Made by a program: the position numbers and the translations under genes
Shown here: positions 42,658-54,287 of the stretch, piece after piece
Position numbering within the stretch: position 1 is the stretch's first letter
How the letters are laid out: every line of letters begins with the position of its first letter
Notes under the pieces: model-generated
Told to the model about the DNA's origin: nothing
Seen by the model: the letters and a program-made list of their open reading frames with translations, nothing else
The model's database searches: none
Origin: Trachythela sp. YZ-2020
Lineage: Eukaryota; Cnidaria; Anthozoa; Malacalcyonacea; Clavulariidae
NCBI GenBank assembly: GCA_016169945.1
Contig: JADLSH010000164.1
Location: 1,612,001 to 1,676,000, forward strand
Direction of reading: 5' to 3'
DNA: 64,000 nucleotides

Positions 42658-42857
42658 TCAAGCATCCTTTAAGAATAAATTAAAGGAAAACAACTAAAAT
42701 AACAATGAAGAGGCTTTGTTGGATTATGATGATGGTCTTTCCATTGCTATGATTAAGTTGTTTCAGAAGTCGGCTTATTTCCCAACCCCATCAGAGCTAG
42801 AGAAATGTCTAGATAAAACAGGCTCACACAATCAAGGTTATGAAAAGGCCAACTGTT
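42658..42857 (+). pseudogene. Repeated exon piece of the ankyrin-type gene
   Basis: Encodes QASFKNKLKENN, then EEALLDYDDGLSIAMIKLF and the FPTPSELEKCLDKTGSHNQ block, after which the sequence returns to GTTATGAAAAGGCCAACTG, i.e. the upstream flank of the MITE. This jump defines the tandem repeat junction. Confidence 0.75.
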
Positions 42858-43814
42858 AACTCTTTCTGAACTGCAGCGTCGAATATCAACCGCCAAAGGT
42901 TGATGACTTTGAGCGCTTGTATCTTTGGCGCCCCTCACCCAAAACGGACGAAAATACCACCAATCGATTCAGCAAACACACCTGTTCTTGGCTAATGCCA
43001 AACAAATCGCTAAACATTGTATTACAGATCTCCGTGAGTTTTAACACCTTTGTAACCTGATATTTATTAATATCGTAAACTAATTATATATTCCGTACTT
43101 TTGGTCTTTTATAACTTCTGTTTTAAAACGCATGTGATTTTTGCTAATGCACCGTTTTATAGAGCTTTAAAAACAGTACATACTGACCAACGTTCAAAGA
43201 AAAACAATAAAATTGACAAACTTACGGCAAAATTTTAAATGTAGCGTACAGGTCAAACCAGACTTTCAGACAAAAACAACCGGAAAAGGCCAAAAGACAA
43301 ACAAAGACTGTTGCTATGGTTTTTTAAGTGGCCGGAATGAATTCCCCAGGGTACAATACCCTATATAAGATCTTTTTGTCGGGACTGTAGCGCATGGACA
43401 AACCATATATAGTCAAACTACAGCAAGCGCGTGCATGCTGGAAAATAGCCGATAAATAAAAAAAATTAAAAATAAATATTTCTATTCGCTGTATCGCAGG
43501 CCAGGTTTTACAGAATAAAGACACAAATAAAAAGCTAAATTTCGACCATTAGAAGTCTGTGGAGATATTAAAAGATATTAAAGATTGTTTGAGTTGAACT
43601 GAAGTATGACTGGAGGTATGTTTGGGATTAAACTTTTAGTATTTTTGATTCTGTAATGTTTAGTCGGCAAAATAGCCCACTGTTAAAAATCTTATTTTGT
43701 AAGGATTCCAATGGTGTTAATTTCATTGCCAGGGGGTAAATATTTTGCAAAGGAGATCGTACTCAAAGTGCTCTTGCGACAACATAATTAAAATGTGACT
43801 GACCAGAAAGAGTT
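42858..43814 (+). mobile_element. MITE copy 2 in unit 1 (type A)
   Basis: Part of the second tandem 1.15 kb repeat. Carries type A variants like copies at 41,707 and 50,964. Confidence 0.85.
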
Positions 43815-44014
43815 TCAAGCATCCTTTAAGAATAAATTAAAGGAAAACAACTAAAATAACAATGAAGAGGCTTTGTTGGATTATGATGATGGTCTTTCCA
43901 TTGCTATGATTAAGTTGTTTCAGAAGTCGGCTTATTTCCCAACCCCATCAGAGCTAGAGAAATGTCTAGATAAAACAGGCTCACACAATCAAGGTTATGA
44001 AAAGGCCAACTGTT
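43815..44014 (+). pseudogene. Repeated exon piece of the ankyrin-type gene
   Basis: Second copy of the DYDDGLSIAMIKLF exon piece, again ending in the jump to GTTATGAAAAGG. Confidence 0.75.
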
Positions 44015-44971
44015 AACTCTTTCTGAACTGCAGCGTCGAATATCAACCGCCAAAGGTTGATGACTTTGAGCGCTTGTATCTTTGGCGCCCCTCACCCAAA
44101 ACGGACGAAAATACCACCAATCGATTCAGCAAACACACCTGTTCTTGGCTAATGCCAAACAAATCGCTAAACATTGTATTACAGATCTCCGTGAGTTTTA
44201 ACACCTTTGTAACCTGATATTTATTAATATTGTAAACTAATTATATATTCCGTACTTTTGGTCGTTTATAACTTCTGTTTTAAAACGCATGTGATTTTTG
44301 CTAATGCACCGTTTTATAGAGCTTTAAAAACAGTACATACTGACCAACGTTCAAAGAAAAACAATAAAAATTGACAAACTTACGGCAAAATTTTAAATGT
44401 AGCGTACAGGTCAAACCAGACTTTCAGACAAAAACAACCGGAAAAGGCCAAAAGACAAACAAAGACTGTTGCTATGGTTTTTTAAGTGGCCGGAATGAAT
44501 TCCCCAGGGTACAATACCCTATATAAGATCTTTTTGTCAGGACTGTAGCGCATGGACAAACCATATATAGTCAAACTACAGCAAGCGCGTGCATGCTGGA
44601 AAATAGCCGATAAATAAAAAAAATTAAAAATAAATATTTCTATTCGCTGTATCGCAGCCAGGTTTTACAGAATAAAGACACAAATAAAAAGCTAAATTTC
44701 GACCATTAGAAGTCTGTGGAGATATTAAAAGATATTAAAGATTGTTTGAGTTGAACTGAAGTATGACTGGAGGTATGTTTGGGATTAAACTTTTAGTATT
44801 TTTGATTCTGTAATGTTTAGTCGGCAAAATAGCCCACTGTTAAAAATCTTATTTTGTAAGGATTCCAATGGTGTTAATTTCATTGCCAGGGGGTAAATAT
44901 TTTGCAAAGGAGATCGTACTCAAAGTGCTCTTGCGACAACATAATTAAAATGTGACCGACCAGAAAGAGTT
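44015..44971 (+). mobile_element. MITE copy 3 in unit 1 (type B)
   Basis: Carries type B variants (ATTGTAAAC, GGTCGTTTATAAC, GTCAGGACTG), shared only with the copy at 52,119 in unit 2. It adjoins the intact continuation of the gene. Confidence 0.85.
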
Positions 44972-45608
44972 TCAAGCATCCTTTAAGAATAAATTAAAGG
45001 AAAACAACTAAAATAACAATGAAGAGGCTTTGTTGGATTATGATGATGGTCTTTCCATTGCTATGATTAAGTTGTTTCAGAAGTCGGCTTATTTCCCAAC
45101 CCCATCAGAGCTAGAGAAATGTCTAGATAAAACAGGCTCACACAATCAAATATTGGTTGATAAATTAAGGAAGTGGATGAGTGAGAATGAGACAAATGAC
45201 GAGGTATTCAGATGCCAATCCCAAATAATGAACGATCTGATGCCTTTGACAAGATGGTACAAAGAGTCAGTGATATTTGGAAATGGCTTGCCAATTGAAG
45301 GAGTTTGGATGATTGTCCAGCTCTATATTCGCAGATGGGTAAGACAAATTATCGCGGCATTTTCTCATACGGCTAATGCAATTGCCAATTGGCCACTAGC
45401 ATTTTTACCAATGTACCAGAGAAACAAAACTGTAAACCTTGATGGGAAACAAGGAAGGCAACTGGCAGGTGACGAATGGGTTGAGGATTTTCGTGTACAC
45501 CTAGTTAAGCAATTTTCGTTTGCGCAAAGCTCATTTGCAATGACTATGAAGAAGTACAATTTTCAGCACATTCATATTACATCCATTTTGACTGATTCGT
45601 TAATTTAA
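44972..45608 (+). pseudogene. Ankyrin-type gene, 3' part (unit 1)
   Basis: After a stop (AACAACTAAAAT, near 45,009) the frame 45,030-45,608 is open for 192 residues: MLDYDDGLSIAMIKLF.., RKWMSENETNDEVFRCQSQ, PLTRWYKESVIFGNGLPIEG, FSHTANAIANWPLAFLPMYQ, DGKQGRQLAGDEWVEDF and VHLVKQF. This is the C-terminal half of the protein whose N-terminal half lies at 40.6-41.7 kb. Function unknown. The identical frame in unit 2 is 53,126-53,704. Confidence 0.55.
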
Positions 45609-46135
45609 CCTCTTGAGACAGTTTGCCATGGTGTTTGACACAATAAATACCTCGTTTCAAAAGTTCAGCATGAATTTGCAAAACATCCTTTGGTAAAACA
45701 CAATAAATTATACTGTAGTCGTCTTTATGTTCTAAAACAAGTGCTTCCAAATCGTCGTAACATTTTGTCCCACGGTCTCAAACTTTTAAATGGAGATTTT
45801 CTCTGAAAATGGATGACCTGAAAACTGTCAGATCATTCAAAATTGCTCTAATAACTGGTTCGACTTTAGCAGGAACAGTAGCACTTGACAATAATTTTGG
45901 GCAATTGAGTTTGGGCAATTCAGTTTAGCCAGTCTTTTGCAAACCTCCTTGTAGATAGGTCAAAAAGTGGTTCCCCAAATTACGATCGTATGAGCTTTGT
46001 CAAAAACGATCCTTTCTATTTGGATTTTCTCAGTGAGTGGGACAATATCATTAGGTAAATCTCCATTTTTAATTATTTCAGGAGTGACTAAAATGATGTT
46101 CAATGTTTCCAAATTTAACACCTGGCCGCCGTACG
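45600..46135 (-). pseudogene. SF2 (RecQ-like) helicase relic, unit 1
   Basis: The minus strand reads NIILVTPEIIKNGDLPNDIVP, IVFDKAHTIVIWGTTF (DEAH box, here DKAH), then in another frame LLSATVPAKVEPVIRAIL (motif III) and CVLPKDVLQIHAELLKRGI..VKHHGKLS. This is a helicase core without its Walker A part. It differs from the helicase at the window start. It lies next to a DIRS-like recombinase on the same strand, but the frames are not continuous, so an insertion of the retroelement into or beside a helicase gene is more likely than a fusion. Confidence 0.65.
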
Positions 46136-46191
46136 TTTTGGGACAACTTTATTTGCAAATTGTTTAGGATGCCGCAAGAGGGTGCCACCAA

Positions 46192-46420
46192 TTATGTAGT
46201 TAGCAGAAATCTCAAACATTGCTCCAGACATGTGAAACATGCGATCCATTGCATTCTACATAGTACTTTTGCCAATTGGAGATAGTACAGTGCCGTGTGT
46301 CATCTGGCCCATCCGACATGATCCATGATTTCCGATAACTCAGCGCCTGTCAATGCAAGTGTTATAGCACATCCTGCTCGAAACCCATGAAGGGTAGCGT
46401 TTCTGTAAGATAGACTTTAA
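46192..46420 (-). pseudogene. DIRS-D tyrosine recombinase C-terminus, unit 1
   Basis: The frame reads TLHGFRAGCAITLALTGAEL (HxFR), SEIMDHVGWAR (His), HTALYYLQLAKVL (Tyr) and ends at a TAA (46,192-46,194). A TGA replaces the codon after WAR. The catalytic N-terminal half is not readable further upstream. Last gene of element D. Confidence 0.65.
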
Positions 46421-46545
46421 GGTGCGCATCTGCTGCCAAAGATGTAAATGGAGCATTTACGACACTTCCTTTAGAATTTGTTGGCCGAAACAAATATCCT
46501 GTCGTCAAGTCAACCTTCAATTGGTGAGCCTTGGCAATAGAATCT

Positions 46546-47347
46546 TCAACCCTTTAACTGGACAAATAATTTACTGTGGATTGCGTCGAATACCAAAAAC
46601 ATTACTATGACCATCTCGCAATGTTTTCCCTCACACATGGTTGAAGAGACTGTGCACAAGCGCACCTGTTGGGCAAAAAAACGCAACACGGGACCAACCA
46701 ACATAAGCGGTGGAAAAACATACGGAACTTCAAGAAAGGGATAAACCAATGACAGATCCTGAGCGAAAAGGTTGACTCCCTGTGAACCTGGTGAAGGGTA
46801 TGGAGTAAAATGTGGTAGAGGACGACCCTGGAGGTCTGGCATAGCATTGGAGTCGAGGAACATTAAGTCACAAATATGACCCAATTTCCCACCAAATTCT
46901 CGTTGAACTGTAGCCAGGATTCTCAATTGTCGGAATATATAGAAGATGAAGCGCAATATTTCGCTGCAACGTCGTGAAGAACAGATCCTTCATTGCATCG
47001 TTCAATGACTTACTACAACCTCCTTGGTTTTGCCAAGCATGGACTACCGCTTGGTTATCAACGCTCACATCGACCCGTGCGTTGCAGAGACAAGGAGTGA
47101 AGGAAAATAACACCTTGTTGAGGGCGACCGCTTCCTTTGTAGCGATGTCACATGTCTGTTCATCTGTCATCCAGTAATCGGAAGTGTGAAGGTCAGGAGA
47201 CGACAACAACACACCACCCCAACCAGAACCGGAAGCATCAGATGCTAGTTTAAGAGAGAGATGCTTCTCTTCACGCCAAGGGAGAGGGTCATCCCAGGCC
47301 TCTAAAAACAGCCAATGACGAATTTCCATCTCAAGTGCCTGGTACAT
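46546..47347 (-). pseudogene. DIRS-D RNase H and following linker, unit 1
   Basis: Frame 46,868-47,347 carries KLASDASGSGWGGVLLSSP (first Asp), ATKEAVALNKVL (Glu), SVDNQAVVHAWQ (Asp) and LLYIPTIENP (where DIRS elements have a IENPAD-SR block; here a frameshift follows). The linker continues in frame 46,546-46,956: REFGGKLGHICDLMFLDSNA, GRPLPHFTPYPSPGSQGVNL, the conserved region between RNase H and recombinase. Confidence 0.8.
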
Positions 47348-47499
47348 ACTAATCGGTTTTCCTGTTCGTAATAGCCTAATGCATCTCCAGTGTTTAGTAG
47401 GGCAGCTGGAACACTAATTGAGAGAGAAACACTCCCCTGCCAGTCGCTGCAATGATTTTGTTTGAATTCTGGTCAACGATAAAAGACTTCGAACCAATG

Positions 47500-48114
47500 C
47501 TAACAGTTTCTCCTTTTTCTTGGGCAAAAGAAGAAACACCTGCCTGAGTGAATCGGAAAGGAACCCAAGTAAGGGACTACCTGCCGTGGAATAAGGATGG
47601 ACTTCTTTAAGTTGAGGAAATAGCCAAGTAGTATGAGATAGTAGGTGACCACAAATATAGCTGCCTTCACAGCTTCATAATTACGTGCTTCGGATTTGAG
47701 AAGTGACTGATATACAGCTTTATTCAAGGCAATCTGCAATTGACCATTATGACAGTCGTCGATGTAAAGGGAGCATGGAATGCCAACTGAACGAAAATAG
47801 TCAGACGCCATGAGCCCAGTGGTATGATAAACGTAGGGAGAAATTTTCCACCCGAATGGCAAGGTGTTATAAACGAAATACCAACCTCCCCATTGAATAC
47901 CAAAAAATGTCCGGCTCACTTTGGTGAAAAGAAGATGATCGTAGCCTGACTTATCATCCAATATAGTTTGAAATGAACTAGGAGTAACATAACGAGGCAA
48001 AAGGGAAAAAAGGGTGTCAAGGGAAAAAGGCATGTCTACCATCCAGAGATTTAAGAAGCGGGCATCATGACAAAGTCTTGGCTTCGATGGTTCAACGGTT
48101 AAAGATAATATCAA
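47500..48114 (-). pseudogene. DIRS-D reverse transcriptase, unit 1
   Basis: An open 204-residue frame holds LTVEPSKPRLCHDARFLN (fingers), FQTILDDKSGYDHLLFT (motif A Asp), FVYNTLPFGWKISPYVYHTT (motif B) and CSLYIDDCHNGQL (intact catalytic YIDD), then LLGYFLNLKKSIL. The thumb/connection (KTLQR-like KSLQRLAGECISLS, readable at 55,398-55,637 in unit 2) follows in another frame. Upstream sequence between 48,114 and 48,320 is coding-like with stops. Confidence 0.85.
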
Positions 48115-48320
48115 GTGAGGTGGGTCAACCTGACCAACTTTACCGAGTAAAGAGACAGCACCAGTTGTTAAACAGTCTAATATGGTTTTGCGAACAAAAT
48201 CAGCAAACTGTGTTTACACGAAAAATTGTTTTGAAAATACGCCGAGGGTGGGCGATCAGAATGATAGGATTTTCCTTTGAAAACACCATTAAACGGGCGA
48301 AAATATTCAAAAACGGAAAC

Positions 48321-48572
48321 CTACTGCGGAACCCACTTCAAGACCTCGGCCTGTCGTGGAGAAGGAGTATTGCCCGCCATCGCCTGCCACTGATCAGCGT
48401 GATTGTGCAGCTCCCTGCAGAAAAATGGATCGCGAAACCGTAACTCTGACAAGTCCGTCAATTGTCGACCATCAAGAACCCGGGCAACTGAATCTGCCTT
48501 GATCTGCGAGGCTGTCGCCTCCTCGCTAGGCTGTATTAAGTCTCCAGTCAACCCATTTCTGGGATAGTTCAT
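48321..48572 (-). pseudogene. DIRS-D pre-RT segment, unit 1
   Basis: The 83-residue frame (ADSVARVLDGRQLTDLSELR, FCRELHNHADQWQAMAGN, SPRQAEVLKWV) is the stretch that precedes RT in this DIRS lineage. Collinear with Gag upstream and RT downstream. Confidence 0.6.
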
Positions 48573-48886
48573 AATATTTTTGTCAAAATCGGCGTTATAT
48601 TCCCATTGGATATCTGAATAAAATATATTGACATAATGAAATTAACAACAGACAGAATCGCCAAATATTCTCATGGTATCATTAATGGGGGACCCATTTA
48701 GCCAGCGAGAAGACGACAGCCATGACAGAGCAATTTGCTCTGGGAGTGTGTTTAGTTACTCTTTTTCACAGCTGCCCCCCTCTCACCGAACTAAAGTGTC
48801 CTTAAAAGGGCTAGAAGTACATCGGGCCACAAAAGGTAAGCAGAACTCAAGCATATATAAGTATCGCAGAAAACGTAGACCAAGAT

Positions 48887-49336
48887 TCAAAATAAGTCAC
48901 ATTGACAGAAATAGTTAAGTACGCAAATATCACACATCAACACTAAATTACGAAAATAAGTCAATAAATAGAGAATGGCTGAGTAGCTCCATCCAATCTT
49001 CGTTGCGGACAACAGGCTTGAAAATGACCGAAACGATTGCAGTAAAAACAACGCAAATTCCGATACATAGGCATTTCGTCTAGATGAAGACGCAGTATCC
49101 TTCACAGCACATTGGTGTTTCTTTTCTAATTTAGAAATAATATCAAGAATTTTCCCCTGATTCTTATCCCCAAGCAATGGAAGGAGAAAGTTCCGAAATC
49201 GTTCATCCTTAGTTCTGGTATATAAGCAGCGGTCAGTTTTGCCGATGTACCCACTATTACATCCAGGGCAAGTAAATTCATAGATTACAGAGCTTTGATA
49301 CTTCTTCGGGGTTTTATCTTTGCACGATACAAACAC
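48887..49336 (-). other. Chimeric ORF across the duplication junction (GIY-YIG + DIRS Gag)
   Basis: A 149-residue frame begins with Penelope GIY-YIG sequence (SSVIYEFTCPGCNSGYIGKT, RCLYTRTKDE) and at 49,207 passes in frame into DIRS-D Gag sequence (RFRNFLLPLLGDKNQGKILD..). It exists because unit 1's right end meets unit 2's left end. The Gag part loses its CCHC zinc knuckle by a frame change: CFYCNRFGHFQACC is readable in a neighbouring frame near 49,030-49,070. Whether it is expressed is unknown. Confidence 0.8.
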
Positions 49337-49380
49337 GTTACTGTTAATCGTTTCCAGTTAATAATAAATCGACATTTTAT
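49207..49380 (-). pseudogene. Penelope GIY-YIG fragment, unit 2
   Basis: Same sequence as in unit 1 but cut at 49,207, so it lacks the C-terminal part present at 39,720-39,952. Confidence 0.75.
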
Positions 49381-49818
49381 TGTGAGGAGAGGGGTTCTTT
49401 TATGTATAAGCGAACGAAGTTAGTCTTTCACCAAATTTGCCAAGATTTTTATCGGATTGTTTGTTTCATTCATTCATTGTGGCTTCACTGTTGTTATTCG
49501 ATACTGGTGGTGATGGTTTAAATTGGTTAATAAGTTTGGAGGTTAGTTTGCGAGGGAAGCCATTCCAGGACATGAAATTATAACACTGTTGTGAACTTTT
49601 ACCTTTATATTTTAACCCATTAAATGGCAACAATTTTCCTATTCACAAGTAAAATGATATTATGTTAGACAGAGTAAAATAATAACACATACCCTTGGGC
49701 TAATACTGCTTGGAATAACACTGTTTATACCGGTCTCCTTATGCAGGGCAAAAAGCAACCTGCACAACAAGCTGTGATGTCCTTAAACTAAGTTTGCTCA
49801 AATGTCTGACCCTCAGGT

Positions 49819-50963
49819 TTGCAATATGTCATCAAATGCCTATATCACTTGGACTTTGCCCACCCTCCAGTGGGTGGTGAATTATGTATAGGACTAACAA
49901 ATATCAAATGTCCAGGAAGTCATATAATATCAAATATCTACACACAAAAAGCAATACCATTTCATGCAAATCGAGTGGTTGTGGAATGTCATCATACCCA
50001 ACACTTTGAAAATGATTAAAAAACAATTATTAAAAATGAACACATTGGCCATAGTACTGTCTTTGATGTTTTGACCACCACTGTTCATTTCAGTGCACAG
50101 AGAACAAAAGCGAACATGTTCATCTCTAAAAACTCTGAGTAATACATTTGAAACTCATCATGTGAATATTGTTATTCGATAATGGTTAAATTTAATTGGA
50201 CGCAATTGGTGTCAGACATTGGGTTGTCAGAAGTTAACGCAGAATTAGATAAATATTTTGAATCTATATTCGAAACACTACGAGTTCTAACGTCTGTCTA
50301 TAGCAGCGATAGACGTTTAACGGAACGTGTGCTGGCATCAAAATGTGACTGGCTACCAGCTCGAGATCAGTATCAAAGAACTGTTCTTCATGTGGCCTCA
50401 ATGAATGGCAACACAAGACTTGTCCACAGCCTTGCTTACTCTGGCTGCCCGATAAACATTCAAGACGGAATTGGGCAACAGCATTGACCCTCGCACTGCA
50501 TATGGGACACACAATAACAGCGACGTTTCTTTTGGAAAGTGGCGAGTCTGTTTGAGAAACTTTCTTCCCTGACACTGTTCATCCACTCCAGATTGCCAAA
50601 GTAAAACAAGACGCAATAATGGTCAGTTTAATAAAAAATAAAATAAAAGAAGAGGGCATTCTTCTCCAAGTCAATTCCTTTTTTGATGCGCATAATGGTA
50701 ATGACCCAGTAGAAATGGAAAGTGGTGATAGTAATGCTATAGACGCCAACTTTGCACATACTTTAAACATAAACGTTGCCGACCAGAAAAATACCGTCTT
50801 GGTACAAGGATGCTCAAATCGTTGTCCAGATGTTTACGGCTGCCATACTCCAGGTGGTGGGGATTTCCATAATCGTGGCTATGTTAATGAATGTATAGCA
50901 AGAATAGCTGGGCCTGGTGGATTCTGGCATGTAGTGGAAAAGGTTATGAAAAGGCCAACTGTT
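49819..50963 (+). pseudogene. Ankyrin-type gene, 5' part (unit 2)
   Basis: Same gene as 40,565-41,706. Here the stretch 50,619-50,975 is open for 118 residues (VSLIKNKIKEEGILLQVNSF, DAHNGNDPVEMESGDSNAID and on to GFWHVVEKVMKRP), whereas unit 1 has small losses in the DAHNGNDPVE region. The earlier one-base shift (near 50,480) and the TGA are shared with unit 1 and so predate the duplication. The MITE follows at 50,964. Confidence 0.5.
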
Positions 50964-51918
50964 AACTCTTTCTGAACTGCAGCGTCGAATATCAACTGCC
51001 AAAGGTTGATGACTTGCGCTTGTATCTTTGGCGCCCCTCACCCAAAACGGACGAAAATACCACCAATCGATTCAGCAAACACACCTGTTCTTGGCTAATG
51101 CCAAACAAATCGCTAAACATTGTATTACAGATCTCCGTGAGTTTTAACACCTTTGTAACCTGATATTTATTAATATCGTAAACTAATTATATATTCCGTA
51201 CTTTTGGTCTTTTATAACTTCTGTTTTAAAACGCATGTGATTTTTGCTAATGCACCGTTTTATAGAGCTTTAAAAACAGTACATACTGACCAACGTTCAA
51301 AGAAAAACAATAAAAATTGACAAACTTACGGCAAAATTTTAAATGTAGCGTACAGGTCAAACCAGACTTTCAGACAAAAACAACCGGAAAAGGCCAAAAG
51401 ACAAACAAAGACTGTTGCTATGGTTTTTTAAGTGGCCGGAATGAATTCCCCAGGGTACAATACCCTATATAAGATCTTTTTGTCGGGACTGTAGCGCATG
51501 GACAAACCATATATAGTCAAACTACAGCAAGCGCGTGCATGCTGGAAAATAGCCGATAAATAAAAAAAATTAAAAATAAATATTTCTATTCGCTGTATCG
51601 CAGGCCAGGTTTTACAGAATAAAGACACAAATAAAAAGCTAAATTTCGACCATTAGAAGTCTGTGGAGATATTAAAAGATATTAAAGATTGTTTGAGTTG
51701 AACTGAAGTATGACTGGAGGTATGTTTGGGATTAAACTTTTAGTATTTTTGATTCTGTAATGTTTAGTCGGCAAAATAGCCCACTGTTAAAAATCTTATT
51801 TTGTAAGGATTCCAATGGTGTTAATTTCATTGCCAGGGGGTAAATATTTTGCAAAGGAGATCGTACTCAAAGTGCTCTTGCGACAACATAATTAAAATGT
51901 GACTGACCAGAAAGAGTT
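50964..51918 (+). mobile_element. MITE copy in unit 2 (type A)
   Basis: Type A variants, the same as unit 1 copies 1 and 2. Confidence 0.85.
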
Positions 51919-52118
51919 TCAAGCATCCTTTAAGAATAAATTAAAGGAAAACAACTAAAATAACAATGAAGAGGCTTTGTTGGATTATGATGATGGTCTT
52001 TCCATTGCTATGATTAAGTTGTTTCAGAAGTCGGCTTATTTCCCAACCCCATCAGAGCTAGAGAAATGTCTAGATAAAACAGGCTCACACAATCAAGGTT
52101 ATGAAAAGGCCAACTGTT
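51919..52118 (+). pseudogene. Repeated exon piece of the ankyrin-type gene (unit 2)
   Basis: DYDDGLSIAMIKLF exon piece with the same jump back to GTTATGAAAAGG as in unit 1. Confidence 0.75.
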
Positions 52119-53067
52119 AACTCTTTCTGAACTGCAGCGTCGAATATCAACCGCCAAAGGTTGATGACTTTGAGCGCTTGTATCTTTGGCGCCTCACCCA
52201 AAACGGACGAAAATACCACCAATCGATTCAGCAAACACACCTGTTCTTGGCTAATGCCAAACAAATCGCTAAACATTGTATTACAGATCTCCGTGAGTTT
52301 TAACACCTTTGTAACCTGATATTTATTAATATTGTAAACTAATTATATATTCCGTACTTTTGGTCGTTTATAACTTCTGTTTTAAAACGCATGTGATTTT
52401 TGCTAATGCACCGTTTTATAGAGCTTTAAAAACAGTACATACTGACCAACGTTCAAAGAAAAACAATAAAAATTGACAAACTTACGGCAAAATTTTAAAT
52501 GTAGCGTACAGGTCAAACCAGACTTTCAGACAAAAACAACCGGAAAAGGCCAAAAGACAAACAAAGACTGTTGCTATGGTTTTTTAAGTGGCGGAATGAA
52601 TTCCCAGGGTACAATACCTATATAAGATCTTTTGTCAGGACTGTAGCGCATGGACAAACCATATATAGTCAAACTACAGCAAGCGTGCATGCTGGAAAAT
52701 AGCCGATAAATAAAAAAAATTAAAAATAAATATTTCTATTCGCTGTATCGCAGCCAGGTTTTACAGAATAAAGACACAAATAAAAAGCTAAATTTCGACC
52801 ATTAGAAGTCTGTGGAGATATTAAAAGATATTAAAGATTGTTTGAGTTGAACTGAAGTATGACTGGAGGTATGTTTGGGATTAAACTTTTAGTATTTTTG
52901 ATTCTGTAATGTTTAGTCGGCAAAATAGCCCACTGTTAAAAATCTTATTTTGTAAGGATTCCAATGGTGTTAATTTCATTGCCAGGGGGTAAATATTTTG
53001 CAAAGGAGATCGTACTCAAAGTGCTCTTGCGACAACATAATTAAAATGTGACCGACCAGAAAGAGTT
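52119..53067 (+). mobile_element. MITE copy in unit 2 (type B)
   Basis: Type B variants, the same as unit 1 copy 3. It carries a cluster of one- and two-base losses at 52,590-52,690 (for example GTGGCGGAATGAATTCCCAGG for GTGGCCGGAATGAATTCCCCAGG), which look like homopolymer calling errors. Confidence 0.85.
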
Positions 53068-53704
53068 TCAAGCATCCTTTAAGAATAAATTAAAGGAAAA
53101 CAACTAAAATAACAATGAAGAGGCTTTGTTGGATTATGATGATGGTCTTTCCATTGCTATGATTAAGTTGTTTCAGAAGTCGGCTTATTTCCCAACCCCA
53201 TCAGAGCTAGAGAAATGTCTAGATAAAACAGGCTCACACAATCAAATATTGGTTGATAAATTAAGGAAGTGGATGAGTGAGAATGAGACAAATGACGAGG
53301 TATTCAGATGCCAATCCCAAATAATGAACGATCTGATGCCTTTGACAAGATGGTACAAAGAGTCAGTGATATTTGGAAATGGCTTGCCAATTGAAGGAGT
53401 TTGGATGATTGTCCAGCTCTATATTCGCAGATGGGTAAGACAAATTATCGCGGCATTTTCTCATACGGCTAATGCAATTGCCAATTGGCCACTAGCATTT
53501 TTACCAATGTACCAGAGAAACAAAACTGTAAACCTTGATGGGAAACAAGGAAGGCAACTGGCAGGTGACGAATGGGTTGAGGATTTTCGTGTACACCTAG
53601 TTAAGCAATTTTCGTTTGCGCAAAGCTCATTTGCAATGACTATGAAGAAGTACAATTTTCAGCACATTCATATTACATCCATTTTGACTGATTCGTTAAT
53701 TTAA
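53068..53704 (+). pseudogene. Ankyrin-type gene, 3' part (unit 2)
   Basis: Identical in content to 44,972-45,608; open frame 53,126-53,704. Confidence 0.55.
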
Positions 53705-54231
53705 CCTCTTGAGACAGTTTGCCATGGTGTTTGACACAATAAATACCTCGTTTCAAAAGTTCAGCATGAATTTGCAAAACATCCTTTGGTAAAACACAAT
53801 AAATTATACTGTAGTCGTCTTTATGTTCTAAAACAAGTGCTTCCAAATCGTCGTAACATTTTGTCCCACGGTCTCAAACTTTTAAATGGAGATTTTCTCT
53901 GAAAATGGATGACCTGAAAACTGTCAGATCATTCAAAATTGCTCTAATAACTGGTTCGACTTTAGCAGGAACAGTAGCACTTGACAATAATTTTGGGCAA
54001 TTGAGTTTGGGCAATTCAGTTTAGCCAGTCTTTTGCAAACCTCCTTGTAGATAGGTCAAAAAGTGGTTCCCCAAATTACGATCGTATGAGCTTTGTCAAA
54101 AACGATCCTTTCTATTTGGATTTTCTCAGTGAGTGGGACAATATCATTAGGTAAATCTCCATTTTTAATTATTTCAGGAGTGACTAAAATGATGTTCAAT
54201 GTTTCCAAATTTAACACCTGGCCGCCGTACG
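53696..54231 (-). pseudogene. SF2 helicase relic, unit 2
   Basis: Duplicate of 45,600-46,135 with the same frame breaks and the DKAH box. Confidence 0.65.
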
Positions 54232-54287
54232 TTTTGGGACAACTTTATTTGCAAATTGTTTAGGATGCCGCAAGAGGGTGCCACCAA

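Larger units (their letters stand above)
39953..49206. repeat. Tandem segmental duplication, unit 1 (9.25 kb)
   Basis: From CTTAGTTCTGGTATATAAGC at 39,953 to GTTCATC at 49,206 the sequence is repeated at 49,207-57,306 with near identity. Before 39,953 and after 57,306 the similarity stops. Unit 1 contains three copies of the 1.15 kb internal repeat, unit 2 two, which accounts for the length difference. Other differences are mostly single-base, many in homopolymers. Confidence 0.9.

Noticed and set aside
41557..44095. Minus-strand ORFs in the MITE copies (RGAKDTSAQ.., SQEQVCLLNRL..)
   Set aside because: They read through the terminal repeat and AT-rich interior, differ between copies by frame-changing indels, and match no domain.
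45365..45559. Minus-strand ORF opposite the ankyrin-type gene
   Set aside because: Shadow of the plus-strand coding frame with no motif of its own.
46200..46300. Walker A motif (SPIGKST) upstream of the helicase relic
   Set aside because: The same bases encode the YYLQLAKVL end of the recombinase in the correct frame, so the P-loop look is coincidental.
48673..48918. Plus-strand ORF MVSLMGDPFSQRE..
   Set aside because: Lies antisense to the DIRS Gag/pre-RT interval with no recognisable domain; duplicated only because the whole unit is.
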